DNA of 43,181 bases from Planctomycetota bacterium (GTDB taxonomy: Bacteria > Planctomycetota > Planctomycetia > Gemmatales > Gemmataceae), in contig VGYC01000045.1 of the NCBI GenBank assembly GCA_016873095.1, forward strand, positions 1 to 43,181. The letters are read 5' to 3'. Positions within the stretch are counted from its first letter, which is position 1, and every line of letters starts with the position of its first letter. The position numbers and the translations under genes were made by a program. The notes beneath the pieces were generated by a model that was not told where the DNA came from, did no database searches, and saw only the letters and a program-made list of their open reading frames with translations. Below are positions 17,140-25,855 of the stretch, piece after piece.

Positions 17140-18246
17140 ATGATTGCCGCCAAGCTGTCACGGTTTCTTATTGACGAGCCGCTCTATCTACTTCTCGCCG
17201 CCGTTCCTGCGGCCGTCATCCTCGAGTTGCTCCATGCGAGCGGGCTGTGGGTTTTCATCGTGTCGGCGCTGGCGATCATACCGCTGGCGGGCTTGATGGG
17301 GCGGGCGACGGAGAGCCTGGCGGCGTCGATGGGCCCCGGCGTCGGTGGTTTGCTCAACGCCACCTTCGGCAACGCTGCCGAGCTGATCATCGCACTGCTG
17401 GCCTTGTGGAAGGGCGAGACCGAGCTGGTCAAGGCAAGCATCACCGGCTCGATCATCGGCAACATCCTGCTCGTGCTGGGACTGGCCATCCTGGTCGGCG
17501 GGCTGCGCTATCCGCGCCAGACGTTCAATGTCACCGCCGCCAGCATGGGCGCCACCTTGCTCGCCCTGGCCACCATCGGCCTGATCGTGCCCACCCTGTA
17601 TTTTTATGCCAGCTACGCCTCACTCCCCGACGAGCTGGAACGGCTCAACATCGAGCACCTGAGCGAGGAGATTGCGGGCGTGCTCGCACTCATGTACGTG
17701 CTGAGCCTGATCTTCACGTTGAAGACGCATCGCCACCTGTTCGGGCCGGGCGATCCGCACGTGGCCGCTGAACCGGAGTGGAGCCGGGCCAGGGCATTCC
17801 TGGTGCTGCTGGCGGCGACGGCCGGCGTGGCCCTCATGAGCGAGATCCTGGTTGGCTCGGTACGGCCGGCGGCCGAGGCGCTCGGCATGAACCGCGTGTT
17901 CATCGGCGTCATCGTGGTGGCGATCATCGGCAACGCGGCGGAGCATTCCACGGCCGTGCTGGTCGCACGCAAGAATCAAATGGATCTGGCGGTGCACATC
18001 GCCGTCGGCAGCAGCATTCAGGTGGCGCTGTTCGTCGCGCCGGTCCTGGTCCTGGCCGGCTTCCTCATGGGCAACCACATCGACCTGCACTTCTCGTTGA
18101 TGGAAGTAGTTGCCGTTGCCATCGCCGTCGCTGTCGTTTCCCTGGTCAGCCAGGACGGCGAGACCCACTGGCTGGAGGGAGCCCTGCTGCTGGCGGTCTA
18201 CTTCATCCTCGCGCTGGCGTTCTATCATCTGCCGGTGGAGAGGTGA
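17140..18246 (+). CDS. calcium/proton exchanger (CaCA superfamily)
   Basis: Inner-membrane antiporter of 368 residues with about 11 hydrophobic segments. It carries the two alpha-repeat signatures of the CAX family: [20 protein letters not shown] with Glu81, and [15 protein letters not shown] with Glu268, each followed by a GSSIQ/GSIIGN-type helix. These acidic residues bind the exported cation. The length matches bacterial CAX/ChaA proteins. The ATG at 17140 opens the first membrane segment (a frame from 17056 only adds a leader without features). It is convergent with the zinc-ribbon membrane protein gene (21 bases apart). It probably exports Ca2+ in exchange for protons. Confidence 0.92.
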   Translation: MIAAKLSRFLIDEPLYLLLAAVPAAVILELLHASGLWVFIVSALAIIPLAGLMGRATESLAASMGPGVGGLLNATFGNAAELIIALLALWKGETELVKASITGSIIGNILLVLGLAILVGGLRYPRQTFNVTAASMGATLLALATIGLIVPTLYFYASYASLPDELERLNIEHLSEEIAGVLALMYVLSLIFTLKTHRHLFGPGDPHVAAEPEWSRARAFLVLLAATAGVALMSEILVGSVRPAAEALGMNRVFIGVIVVAIIGNAAEHSTAVLVARKNQMDLAVHIAVGSSIQVALFVAPVLVLAGFLMGNHIDLHFSLMEVVAVAIAVAVVSLVSQDGETHWLEGALLLAVYFILALAFYHLPVER

Positions 18247-18267
18247 CGAACAGATGCGGACTGGCGG

Positions 18268-19461
18268 TCATGGCCCATCTTCGATGAGCACCTGCGCTTT
18301 TTGCCTGTTGGCGATTTCCACCGAGGTTGTCCCGCCATCCTCGGCCCGCAATGAAGCCTTGCCTTCGATGTGACGCTCGATTTCCGAGCGAGCGATTCTT
18401 GCCTTGGCGGGGTCAAACCAGATGGTCCCGGAAACGTGGCCCTGGAGTTTCGCGGCGGAAACGGCCGACTCGGCGCCTTGATCGGCCTGGAAGACGAGAT
18501 CGGCTTTCACCTCGATGCGGACCAGCCGCCCGTCGCGCCCCGCAAACGTGTAGCGATGCTCGCCGACCAGCCGGCCACCGAGCATGGGCGGAAGCCGTTT
18601 CGACCGCGACCACGACTCGCCGGGCTTCAGCGTGCGCTCGGGTAGCGCGGCAAGCACACCCTCGGCAAGGTGCTTCTGGGCATCGGCATTCAGACATGGC
18701 TCGAAGACCGGCAACAACTCTGGGGCGGCTTCTTCGATGCCGTCCAGCAACTCTTCGGCGTCGTCCACGCGCCCTATCTGCCCGTCTGGCCGGATTTCGA
18801 ATCCCACGCGCGCCGAACGTAGTACACCTGCGATCGCGGTGCCGCGATCTTCTCCGGCGGAATCGAAATCCAGCGATTGGAAACCGTTCTTCATGTGCAA
18901 CTGAGCATGGTCGATTCTCTGCTGGAGATACCGATAGGAGAGCGGTCGCGGCAGCGGCGTCCATGTGGATCGAAACTGGCTGCGATAGCTCACGTCGCTC
19001 ACCTGTCCGCCTGTCTTGATGCGCTGTTGCGTCTGGCACTTCCACTCCTGGCGAAACGGGCGATCGAGCTGCCAGCCCAGGTAGACCGCTTCGGCCGGAT
19101 CGATCACGTCCGCAGTGGCCCCCGCCTGCGCCGCCGGCGGCGCCAACACCGCCACGTCCGGCTCATCCGGCGTCGGCGATTGCCCTGGATGCGAATGCAC
19201 AGGAAGGAAACGGTATACGATCGTCCCGGCCATCAGCAACACGCCCAGCGTGAGCACTGCAAACGCGGTGCGACGAGGTCGATCTGGTCGCTGGCATGGT
19301 AGCGGCGCCGGCGCGGCCACCAGCGGCGTTTTGGCGTTGGCGAGAATGCCGATGCGCGGTACGGGGTTCACCATGCCGCAACGCGGGCAGCTGGCTGCCG
19401 AGCTTGCGCGTGGCGCGACTGCCAGCAGCTGACCACAAGGACACGCGATCCGGGCCCCCAT
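18268..19461 (-). CDS. zinc-ribbon, single-pass membrane protein of unknown function
   Basis: A 397-residue protein. The N-terminus has a short zinc-ribbon-like set of cysteines (Cys7, Cys9, Cys25, Cys28: CPCG...CPRCG), then a proline-rich stretch and one membrane helix (about 65-88, AFAVLTLGVLLMAGTIVYRF). The remaining 300 residues are probably extracytoplasmic and beta-rich (for example GWQLDRPFRQEWKCQTQQR and LKPGESWSRSKRLPPMLGG). The overall pattern recalls DUF6263-like planctomycete proteins, but I cannot confirm this. The Q/S-rich exported protein gene lies 64 bases upstream on the same strand and may share a transcript. No catalytic motif is seen. Confidence 0.72.
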   Translation of the reverse strand: MGARIACPCGQLLAVAPRASSAASCPRCGMVNPVPRIGILANAKTPLVAAPAPLPCQRPDRPRRTAFAVLTLGVLLMAGTIVYRFLPVHSHPGQSPTPDEPDVAVLAPPAAQAGATADVIDPAEAVYLGWQLDRPFRQEWKCQTQQRIKTGGQVSDVSYRSQFRSTWTPLPRPLSYRYLQQRIDHAQLHMKNGFQSLDFDSAGEDRGTAIAGVLRSARVGFEIRPDGQIGRVDDAEELLDGIEEAAPELLPVFEPCLNADAQKHLAEGVLAALPERTLKPGESWSRSKRLPPMLGGRLVGEHRYTFAGRDGRLVRIEVKADLVFQADQGAESAVSAAKLQGHVSGTIWFDPAKARIARSEIERHIEGKASLRAEDGGTTSVEIANRQKAQVLIEDGP

Positions 19462-19525
19462 GCAAAATGCTCCAGGCGTATCTCGAGCGGGAGAGGCGAT
19501 CCGTTCTTGCTCACGTCACGCACAT

Positions 19526-20560
19526 TCAGGGCGGGGTCGAAAGAGAGATTGACAGGTTGAGCACGAGGGAAATCCTGAGGCCGTTTCCGGGCGAGCCGGT
19601 CATGCCCAAGCCGCAGGTCCTGTCCTGCGACGAGCCCTGCGAGCATGTCGAGTTCAAGCCGGTTTGCGTTGCCTGGCTCATGCCACGGGAATAGCGGCGT
19701 CCCCGCGTGTCGCTGCCGGTGGTGGTGGATTGGTTGCCGGCCGTGTCCTGACTTGACGAATCGCCAATCATCGTGGTCTGGCCCAGTCCGCTCATCAGAC
19801 CCGAGTTCGTCATGCCGTTGGCAAGTGAGGTCGTGGCGTTCTGGCCGGCGCGGCGCGATGCGGACTTACCGTTGCGCGACCGTCCGGTCTGCGAAGAATC
19901 GCCCAGCATGAAGGAAGATGGCAGCGACCCCATGCTTGCGATGGCGCCGGTACCGGATCGGCGCCCCGAGCCGGTGCCTTTCAGTCCCGCCGCAGCCTTT
20001 GCCGATGTTACGCGCGACAGTGCCGCGGTCTGCGGATTTGTGGCTCCACGCCGGGTCGGCGTCGACGTCAGTCTTGTCAGCGTGGGAGTTGCCGTTTGCC
20101 GGGCCTTGCCGCTGCTGGAGTTCATGCCCAGCCCTTGCATGCCGGCAATGCGGCTGGCGCTGCGCGATAGCTGGGCTAGTGCAGCGGGACTGGTCAGTGA
20201 CTGGCCGGATGGCATGCGCCAGCCAGTCGAGCCGCGCGAGGCAACCCCGGAGTTTCGCGAGAAAAACGCCGCTGGCGAGCCAAGCGCTGGCCGGGCGGCA
20301 TGGCTGGCGCGCTGGCCGGCGCTGGCGGTCGAGCGCCCTTGTCCACGATTGCGCTGGGATTGCCTGGTCAGCCAAAGTTGCTGCATTTGCTGCGTACGCC
20401 GCTGTCCAGTCAGTTGCTGGGCGGCGACCTGATGCTGTCGCATTTGCCTCTGCATGGCGGCCGCGTGCGCCGCTCGCTTCATCGCTGGAGTCGCTGACTC
20501 CGCCCTGGGCAGCAACCAGGCCCCGATCACCACCGCCGCGCACACCATCCCTCGCATCAT
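19526..20560 (-). CDS. exported low-complexity Ser/Thr/Gln/Gly-rich protein
   Basis: A 344-residue protein with a signal peptide (MMRGMVCAAVVIGAWLLP, cleavage near AES-A). An N-terminal Gln/Arg-rich helical stretch (about 30-75, QRQMRQHQVAAQQL) is followed by a long Ser/Thr/Gly-rich disordered part with SSFMLGDSSQTGRS and similar blocks. No known domain is visible. The composition suggests a flexible surface or matrix component. Two adjacent ATGs (20560, 20557) have GAGG eight bases upstream. It is divergent from the cytochrome-WD40 gene across 259 bases (20561-20819) in which I see no clear site. The reading frame is supported mainly by the signal peptide, so this is a moderate call. Confidence 0.65.
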   Translation of the reverse strand: MMRGMVCAAVVIGAWLLPRAESATPAMKRAAHAAAMQRQMRQHQVAAQQLTGQRRTQQMQQLWLTRQSQRNRGQGRSTASAGQRASHAARPALGSPAAFFSRNSGVASRGSTGWRMPSGQSLTSPAALAQLSRSASRIAGMQGLGMNSSSGKARQTATPTLTRLTSTPTRRGATNPQTAALSRVTSAKAAAGLKGTGSGRRSGTGAIASMGSLPSSFMLGDSSQTGRSRNGKSASRRAGQNATTSLANGMTNSGLMSGLGQTTMIGDSSSQDTAGNQSTTTGSDTRGRRYSRGMSQATQTGLNSTCSQGSSQDRTCGLGMTGSPGNGLRISLVLNLSISLSTPP

Positions 20561-20819
20561 GGCTTCATCCTCGATAGAACCAGATCGCGTCTGTTCTTCT
20601 TGTGCGTGTCGCGGGAAAACCTGTCACAGAATCCACTGGCTCGCAGGCGCAGCCAAAGCAACTATCCGATCGGCGTGAAAAAATCCTTGCAACGGCCCAT
20701 CTATTCTGGCAAGATCAGTAGTATTAACGATTCGCTGCCTGCCTTCAGGCTGAGGAGCGTCTGCTTCCCGGCAATCATGACTCGAATCGCCTCCTGTACC
20801 CATCCATTGGGGTGAAAAC

Positions 20820-22265
20820 ATGACCGTGCTACGACGGTGGCTGAGTTCGTTTGCCCTGCTGATTTGCGGCGGAACCCTGTGGACGGTGAGCGGCGCCCAG
20901 GATCCGGCGAGAAAAGACGGGAAGGACGGGAAGGATCCCGAGACTGTCAGTTACTACAAGAACGTGCGGCCGATCTTTCAGCAGCACTGCCAGGGCTGCC
21001 ATCAACCGGCCAAGGCGCAGGGCGGCTACATCATGACCAGCCACGCGGACCTCCTCAAGAAGGGCGATCACGATGAGCCCGGCGTCGTGCCGGGACAGGC
21101 GGACAGGAGCATGCTCGTCAAGCAGATCACGCCGCACGGGGGCAAGCCGGCGGCCATGCCGCGCGGCAAGCCGCCACTGCTCGACCGCGAGGTGGCCCTG
21201 ATCAAGAAATGGATTGCCCAGGGCGCCAAAGACGATACGCCGGCTTCCGCACGCGGCACGCTCATCGACATGGAGCATCCGCCCGTCTACAAGCGGCCCC
21301 CGGTCATCACCTCGCTGACTTACAGCCCGGACGGAACTCTGCTCGCGGTGGCTGGCTATCATGAGATCTTGTTGCACAAGACGGAAGGGGGCCTGGTCGC
21401 GCGCCTGGTCGGCATCTCCGAGCGCATCCAGTCGCTGGCCTTCTCGCCGGACGGCAAGCTGCTGGCGGCCTCCGGCGGCAATCCCGGCCGCTTCGGTGAG
21501 GTGCAGATCTGGGATGTCGCCCGCAAGAAGCTCAAGCTTTCTGTGCCCGTCACCTTTGACACCGTTTACGGCGTGAGCTGGTCGCACGACGGCAAGAAGC
21601 TCGCCTTCGGCTGTGCCGACAACACGCTCCGGGCCATCGATCCGGAGACCGGCAAGCAGATCCTCTTCCAGGGGGCCCACGGCGACTGGGTCCTCGACAC
21701 GGTCTTCTCGAAGGATTCATCGCATCTCGTCTCGGTGAGCCGGGACATGTCGATGAAGCTGACCGAGGTGGCGACGCAGCGCATGGTGGACAACATCACC
21801 AGCATCACCCCCGGCGCGCTCAAGGGCGGACTCATGACGGTGGACCGGCACCCGACCAGGGATGATCTGCTGATCGGCGGAGCCGACGGCATTCCCAAGA
21901 TTTACCAGATGTATCGCACCAAGGCCCGGCAGATCGGCGATGACTTCAACCTGATCCGCAAGTTTCCAGAGCTGCCTGGGCGCGTCTACGTGACTCGCTA
22001 TAACAAGAATGGTAGCCGTATCATCGTCGGCACCAGCAACAATGGCAAAGGCCAGGTAACCATCTTTCCGTCGGAAGGGGGCAAGGCCCTGTCAACTTTC
22101 CAGGGCATCCAGGGGGCCGTCTATGCGGCGGCGTTTCATCCCGGCGGCGCGCTGGCCGCCTCGGCAGGTTTCGACGGCGTTGTCCGCATCAACGACGTCA
22201 ACTCAGGAAAACTCATCCGCGAGTTCGTGCCGTGCCCGTTGAGTACGGACGTGACCAGCAAGTAG
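20820..22265 (+). CDS. planctomycete-type cytochrome c domain fused to WD40 repeats
   Basis: Exported 481-residue protein. A signal peptide (MTVLRRWLSSFALLICGG, cleavage near SGA-Q) precedes the planctomycete cytochrome domain with CQGCH at 57-61, in the context VRPIFQQHCQGCHQPAKAQG. WD40-type repeats follow from about 155 to the end (TSLTYSPDGTLLAVAGYHEI, SLAFSPDGKLLAASGG, GVSWSHDGKKLAFGCADNTL). The ATG has GGGGTG upstream. It stands directly before the DUF1549/DUF1553 gene, the standard partner of this family, and both are probably transcribed together. Function is unknown; an exported electron-carrier or scaffold role is inferred. Confidence 0.88.
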   Translation: MTVLRRWLSSFALLICGGTLWTVSGAQDPARKDGKDGKDPETVSYYKNVRPIFQQHCQGCHQPAKAQGGYIMTSHADLLKKGDHDEPGVVPGQADRSMLVKQITPHGGKPAAMPRGKPPLLDREVALIKKWIAQGAKDDTPASARGTLIDMEHPPVYKRPPVITSLTYSPDGTLLAVAGYHEILLHKTEGGLVARLVGISERIQSLAFSPDGKLLAASGGNPGRFGEVQIWDVARKKLKLSVPVTFDTVYGVSWSHDGKKLAFGCADNTLRAIDPETGKQILFQGAHGDWVLDTVFSKDSSHLVSVSRDMSMKLTEVATQRMVDNITSITPGALKGGLMTVDRHPTRDDLLIGGADGIPKIYQMYRTKARQIGDDFNLIRKFPELPGRVYVTRYNKNGSRIIVGTSNNGKGQVTIFPSEGGKALSTFQGIQGAVYAAAFHPGGALAASAGFDGVVRINDVNSGKLIREFVPCPLSTDVTSK

Positions 22266-22373
22266 AGCGTCGTGCAGCAGTCTTGCAGCCCCGGCGGGCG
22301 TGCCAACGTTTCTCGTGTTCGAGCGTCCCCGTTGGGGACCAAGCGCGGCGAAAGTCCTTGCAGGAAGCGAACC

Positions 22374-25300
22374 ATGCAAATCTCACATAAGGCCAAGCTT
22401 CTAATCGCGACCCTGGCACTGGCCGGCATCGGAGTGGTCGCGAATCTCCCCGGCGCCTCGCAGGAGCCGGCGAGTGAACGCGAGCCTGCGGAAATCCTGC
22501 CCGCCGGCGCCAGGATCGTCAAGCTTCAAGCATTGCCGCAGACCATCGACTTGAAGTCGCCGTTCGAGTACCGGCAGATTCTCGTCACGGGGACGCTGGC
22601 AACAGGCGAGGCCGTTGATCTCACCCGGCTGGCCAAGGTCCAAGCACCGGCCTCTCTGGTGAATGTCTCGCCGACCGGCATCGTGCGCCCGACCGCCGAC
22701 GGCAAGGGCGAGCTCAAGATCACATACGCCGGTTCTTCCGTCGCCATTCCAATCATGGTCGCTGGCCAGAAAAGCAAGGTCGCGGTCGATTTCATCCGCG
22801 ACGTGAACCCGGTGCTCTCGAAGGTCGGTTGCAATTCCGGGACTTGCCACGGCTCGGCCCAGGGCAAGAATGGCTTCCAGCTCTCCCTGCGCGGTTACGA
22901 TGCGCTGGCCGACCATCGCGCGCTGACAGACGACCTGGAAGCGCGCCGATTCAATCGCGCGGCTCCCGAGCGCAGCCTGATGCTGCTCAAACCGGCAGGG
23001 GGCAGCCCGCACGTCGGCGGCGTCCTCTTTCAGCCAGGCGAGCCTTACTACGAGATCATCCGCTCGTGGATCGCCGACGGCGTCAAGCTCGACCTGGCAA
23101 GCCCGCGCGTGGCGCGCATCGAGATGGTTCCACCGAGCCCGGAACTGGCATTGCCCGGCATGAAGCAGCAGATGGCCATTCAGGCCATCTACTCCAACGG
23201 CGCCGTGCGCGACGTCACGCTGGAGGCGTTTCTCGAGATCAGCAACACCGAAGTTGCCAAGGTTGACAAGAACGGCCTGGTTACAGCGATCCGCCGCGGC
23301 GAGACGGCCATCCTGGCCCGTTACGAGGGAGCTTATGTCTCCGCGCCGCTGCTGATCATGGGCGACCGCTCCGGCGTCGTCTGGAAGGACCCGCCGCAAA
23401 ACAATTACATCGACGGCCTGGTCTACGAAAAGCTGAAGAAGATCAAGGTGCTGCCCAGTGACCTGTGCACGGACACCGAGTTTCTCCGCCGGCTGCACAT
23501 CGACCTCACCGGACTGCCGCCCGATACGGACCAGGTGCGCGCCTTCCTCGCCGATACTAGGCCGCGCAAGGTCAAGCGCGACGCCCTCGTGGACAAGCTG
23601 GTCGGCAACCCCGACTATGTCGAGCACTGGACAAACAAGTGGGCCGACCTGCTGCAAGTGAATCGCAACTTCCTGGGCGACATTGGCGCCGTGGCTCTGC
23701 GCAAGTGGATCAAGGACGCCGTCGCCGGCAACATGCCTTACGACAAGTTCTGCTACTCGATTTTGACAGCATCCGGCTCGAACGTGGCGAACCCGCCGGC
23801 CTCGTACTTCAAGATTCTCCGCGATCCCGAAACGGCCATGGAGAACACCACGCATCTGTTCCTGGGCGTGCGCTTCAACTGCAACAAGTGCCACGATCAT
23901 CCGTTCGAGCGCTGGACGCAGAACCAGTACTATCACATGGCGTCGTTCTTCGCCCAGGTGGGGCGGACGCCGGACCCGAACTACAAGGGGATGAAGATCC
24001 CCGGGACGGATGTGCGGCCGGCGCTGCCGACGGTCGAGATCATCAGCGACCTGAAGACCGGCGACGTCGTCAACCCGCGCCAGGCCAAGCCCGCCGCGGC
24101 GCAGTTTCCCTATGCCTTCGCCGACATGCCGCCGACCAACCTGGCCCGCCGCGAGCAGATGGCCCGCTGGATCACGTCGAAAGAGAACCCGTACTTTGCC
24201 CGCAGCTATGCGAACCGCGTGTGGAGCTACCTGCTGGGCGTCGGCCTCATCGAGCCGATCGACGACCTCCGCGCCAGCAACCCGCCCACCAATCCGCAGT
24301 TGCTGGACAGGTTGACCGACGAGTTCGTCAAGAGCGGCTTCAACGTCTACGAGCTGGTGAAGACCATCTGCAAGTCGCGGACTTATCAGCACTCGATCGC
24401 GACCAACAAGTGGAACAAGGACGACGAAACCAACTATGCGCACGCCATCGCAAGGCGTTTGCCCGCCGAGGTGCTGTACGACGCCATCCACCGGGCCACC
24501 GGCTCGGTGACGCGCTTGCCGGGATTGCCGCCGGGTGCGCGGGCCGCTCAGCTGATCGATTCCAACGTGCAGGTGCCGGGCTCGTTCCTCGACCTGTTCG
24601 GCCGCCCGCCGCGTGAAAGCGCCTGCGAGTGTGAACGCACCAACGCGGCCATGATGCTCGGCCCGGTGCTCAACCTCGTCAACGGCCCGGTGATGGGCGA
24701 CGCCATCAAGGACCCGACGAACCGCGTTGCCAAACTGCTCGCCACCGAGAAGAACGACGCCAAGGTCGTGGACGAGCTTTACCTGGCCACCCTGTGCCGG
24801 CTGCCCACCGACAAGGAACGCGCCATCGGCATCGAGGCCATGCAGGGTCTCGACGAGGAATATGCCAGGCTGGTCGCCGCCCGCAAGAAGGTTGAAGACG
24901 AACTGGCCGCGTACGAGAAGCAGGTCGCTGTCCGCCAGGCGCAGTGGGAGACCGACATGCAGAAGCGCGTGGAATGGCACGTGCTCGAGCCGGTTGCCTT
25001 CACGTCGGCGGGGGGCGCGATCCTCAAGAAGCTGCCGGACAGCTCGTTGCTGGCCACCGGCAAGAACCCGTCGCCGGAGACGTACACCATCACCGCCAAC
25101 ACGCCGCTGCGCGGCATCACCGGCATCCGCCTCGAGGTGCTGTCCGATCCGAGCTTGCCGGCCAAGGGTCCCGGCCGGGCGCCGAACGGCAACATGGTCC
25201 TCAACGAGTTCAAGGTCGCCGCCGGCAAGCAGAAAGACGCCGCCCCGCCCAAACCCCTCGTGCTGCAGCGTCCTCAGGCCGACTTCAGCCAGGCCACGTT

Positions 25301-25748
25301 CGAGGTGGCCAAGGCCATCGACAACAATCCCGGCACGGGCTGGGCCATCGCCCCGCAGATGGGCCGCGATCATGTCGCCGTCTTCGAACTCAAGGACAAG
25401 ATCGACATCGAGGGGGGCGCGGCGCTCACGTTCACCTTGCAGCAGCTGTTCCCGGGCAAGGACCACAACATCGGCCGGCTCCGGCTGTCGGTCACCACCA
25501 TGCCGCCGCCGGTTCTGTTGCAGGCCGTGCCGGAAAACATTGCACAGATCCTGCGCATCCCGGCCGGCAAGCGCGACCAGAACCAGAAGAACGTGCTCAC
25601 CGGCTTCTACCAGTCGTCGGACGCCAACCTGGCTCGCCTCCGCCGCGAACTGGGGGAGCACAGCGTCCCGGTCAATGCCCGCGCCCTGGGCGCGCAGGAC
25701 CTGGTCTGGGCCTTGATGAATACGCCGGAGTTTCTGTTCAATCACTAG
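22374..25748 (+). CDS. DUF1549/DUF1553 protein with N-terminal Ig-like and cytochrome-like domains
   Basis: Exported 1124-residue protein of the large planctomycete DUF1549/DUF1553 family. After the signal peptide (LLIATLALAGIGVVANLPGA) come a BIG2-like Ig segment, a cytochrome-like domain with the spaced CNSGTCH (Cys153...Cys158-His159, CX4CH rather than CXXCH), a second Ig-like segment (about 245-330), DUF1549 (about 345-560, with CNKCHDHPFERW near 503) and DUF1553 from about 590. A Lys/Glu coiled coil near 825-870 is followed by a beta-rich insert before the usual C-terminal end (ALMNTPEFLFNH). The ATG at 22374 has AGGAAG upstream; the longer frame from 22272 has no support. The usual DUF1501 partner is absent: a kinase follows. 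Confidence 0.9.
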   Translation: MQISHKAKLLIATLALAGIGVVANLPGASQEPASEREPAEILPAGARIVKLQALPQTIDLKSPFEYRQILVTGTLATGEAVDLTRLAKVQAPASLVNVSPTGIVRPTADGKGELKITYAGSSVAIPIMVAGQKSKVAVDFIRDVNPVLSKVGCNSGTCHGSAQGKNGFQLSLRGYDALADHRALTDDLEARRFNRAAPERSLMLLKPAGGSPHVGGVLFQPGEPYYEIIRSWIADGVKLDLASPRVARIEMVPPSPELALPGMKQQMAIQAIYSNGAVRDVTLEAFLEISNTEVAKVDKNGLVTAIRRGETAILARYEGAYVSAPLLIMGDRSGVVWKDPPQNNYIDGLVYEKLKKIKVLPSDLCTDTEFLRRLHIDLTGLPPDTDQVRAFLADTRPRKVKRDALVDKLVGNPDYVEHWTNKWADLLQVNRNFLGDIGAVALRKWIKDAVAGNMPYDKFCYSILTASGSNVANPPASYFKILRDPETAMENTTHLFLGVRFNCNKCHDHPFERWTQNQYYHMASFFAQVGRTPDPNYKGMKIPGTDVRPALPTVEIISDLKTGDVVNPRQAKPAAAQFPYAFADMPPTNLARREQMARWITSKENPYFARSYANRVWSYLLGVGLIEPIDDLRASNPPTNPQLLDRLTDEFVKSGFNVYELVKTICKSRTYQHSIATNKWNKDDETNYAHAIARRLPAEVLYDAIHRATGSVTRLPGLPPGARAAQLIDSNVQVPGSFLDLFGRPPRESACECERTNAAMMLGPVLNLVNGPVMGDAIKDPTNRVAKLLATEKNDAKVVDELYLATLCRLPTDKERAIGIEAMQGLDEEYARLVAARKKVEDELAAYEKQVAVRQAQWETDMQKRVEWHVLEPVAFTSAGGAILKKLPDSSLLATGKNPSPETYTITANTPLRGITGIRLEVLSDPSLPAKGPGRAPNGNMVLNEFKVAAGKQKDAAPPKPLVLQRPQADFSQATFEVAKAIDNNPGTGWAIAPQMGRDHVAVFELKDKIDIEGGAALTFTLQQLFPGKDHNIGRLRLSVTTMPPPVLLQAVPENIAQILRIPAGKRDQNQKNVLTGFYQSSDANLARLRRELGEHSVPVNARALGAQDLVWALMNTPEFLFNH

Positions 25749-25855
25749 CGCGTCAGGGCGGACGCGGCGACGCGCGCCAAGCACATGCTCAGCCCTCGAG
25801 GCACTCAAGCGGTTGCAATTCATTCTGGTCGCGGCTACATTCATGCTTAGATGCC

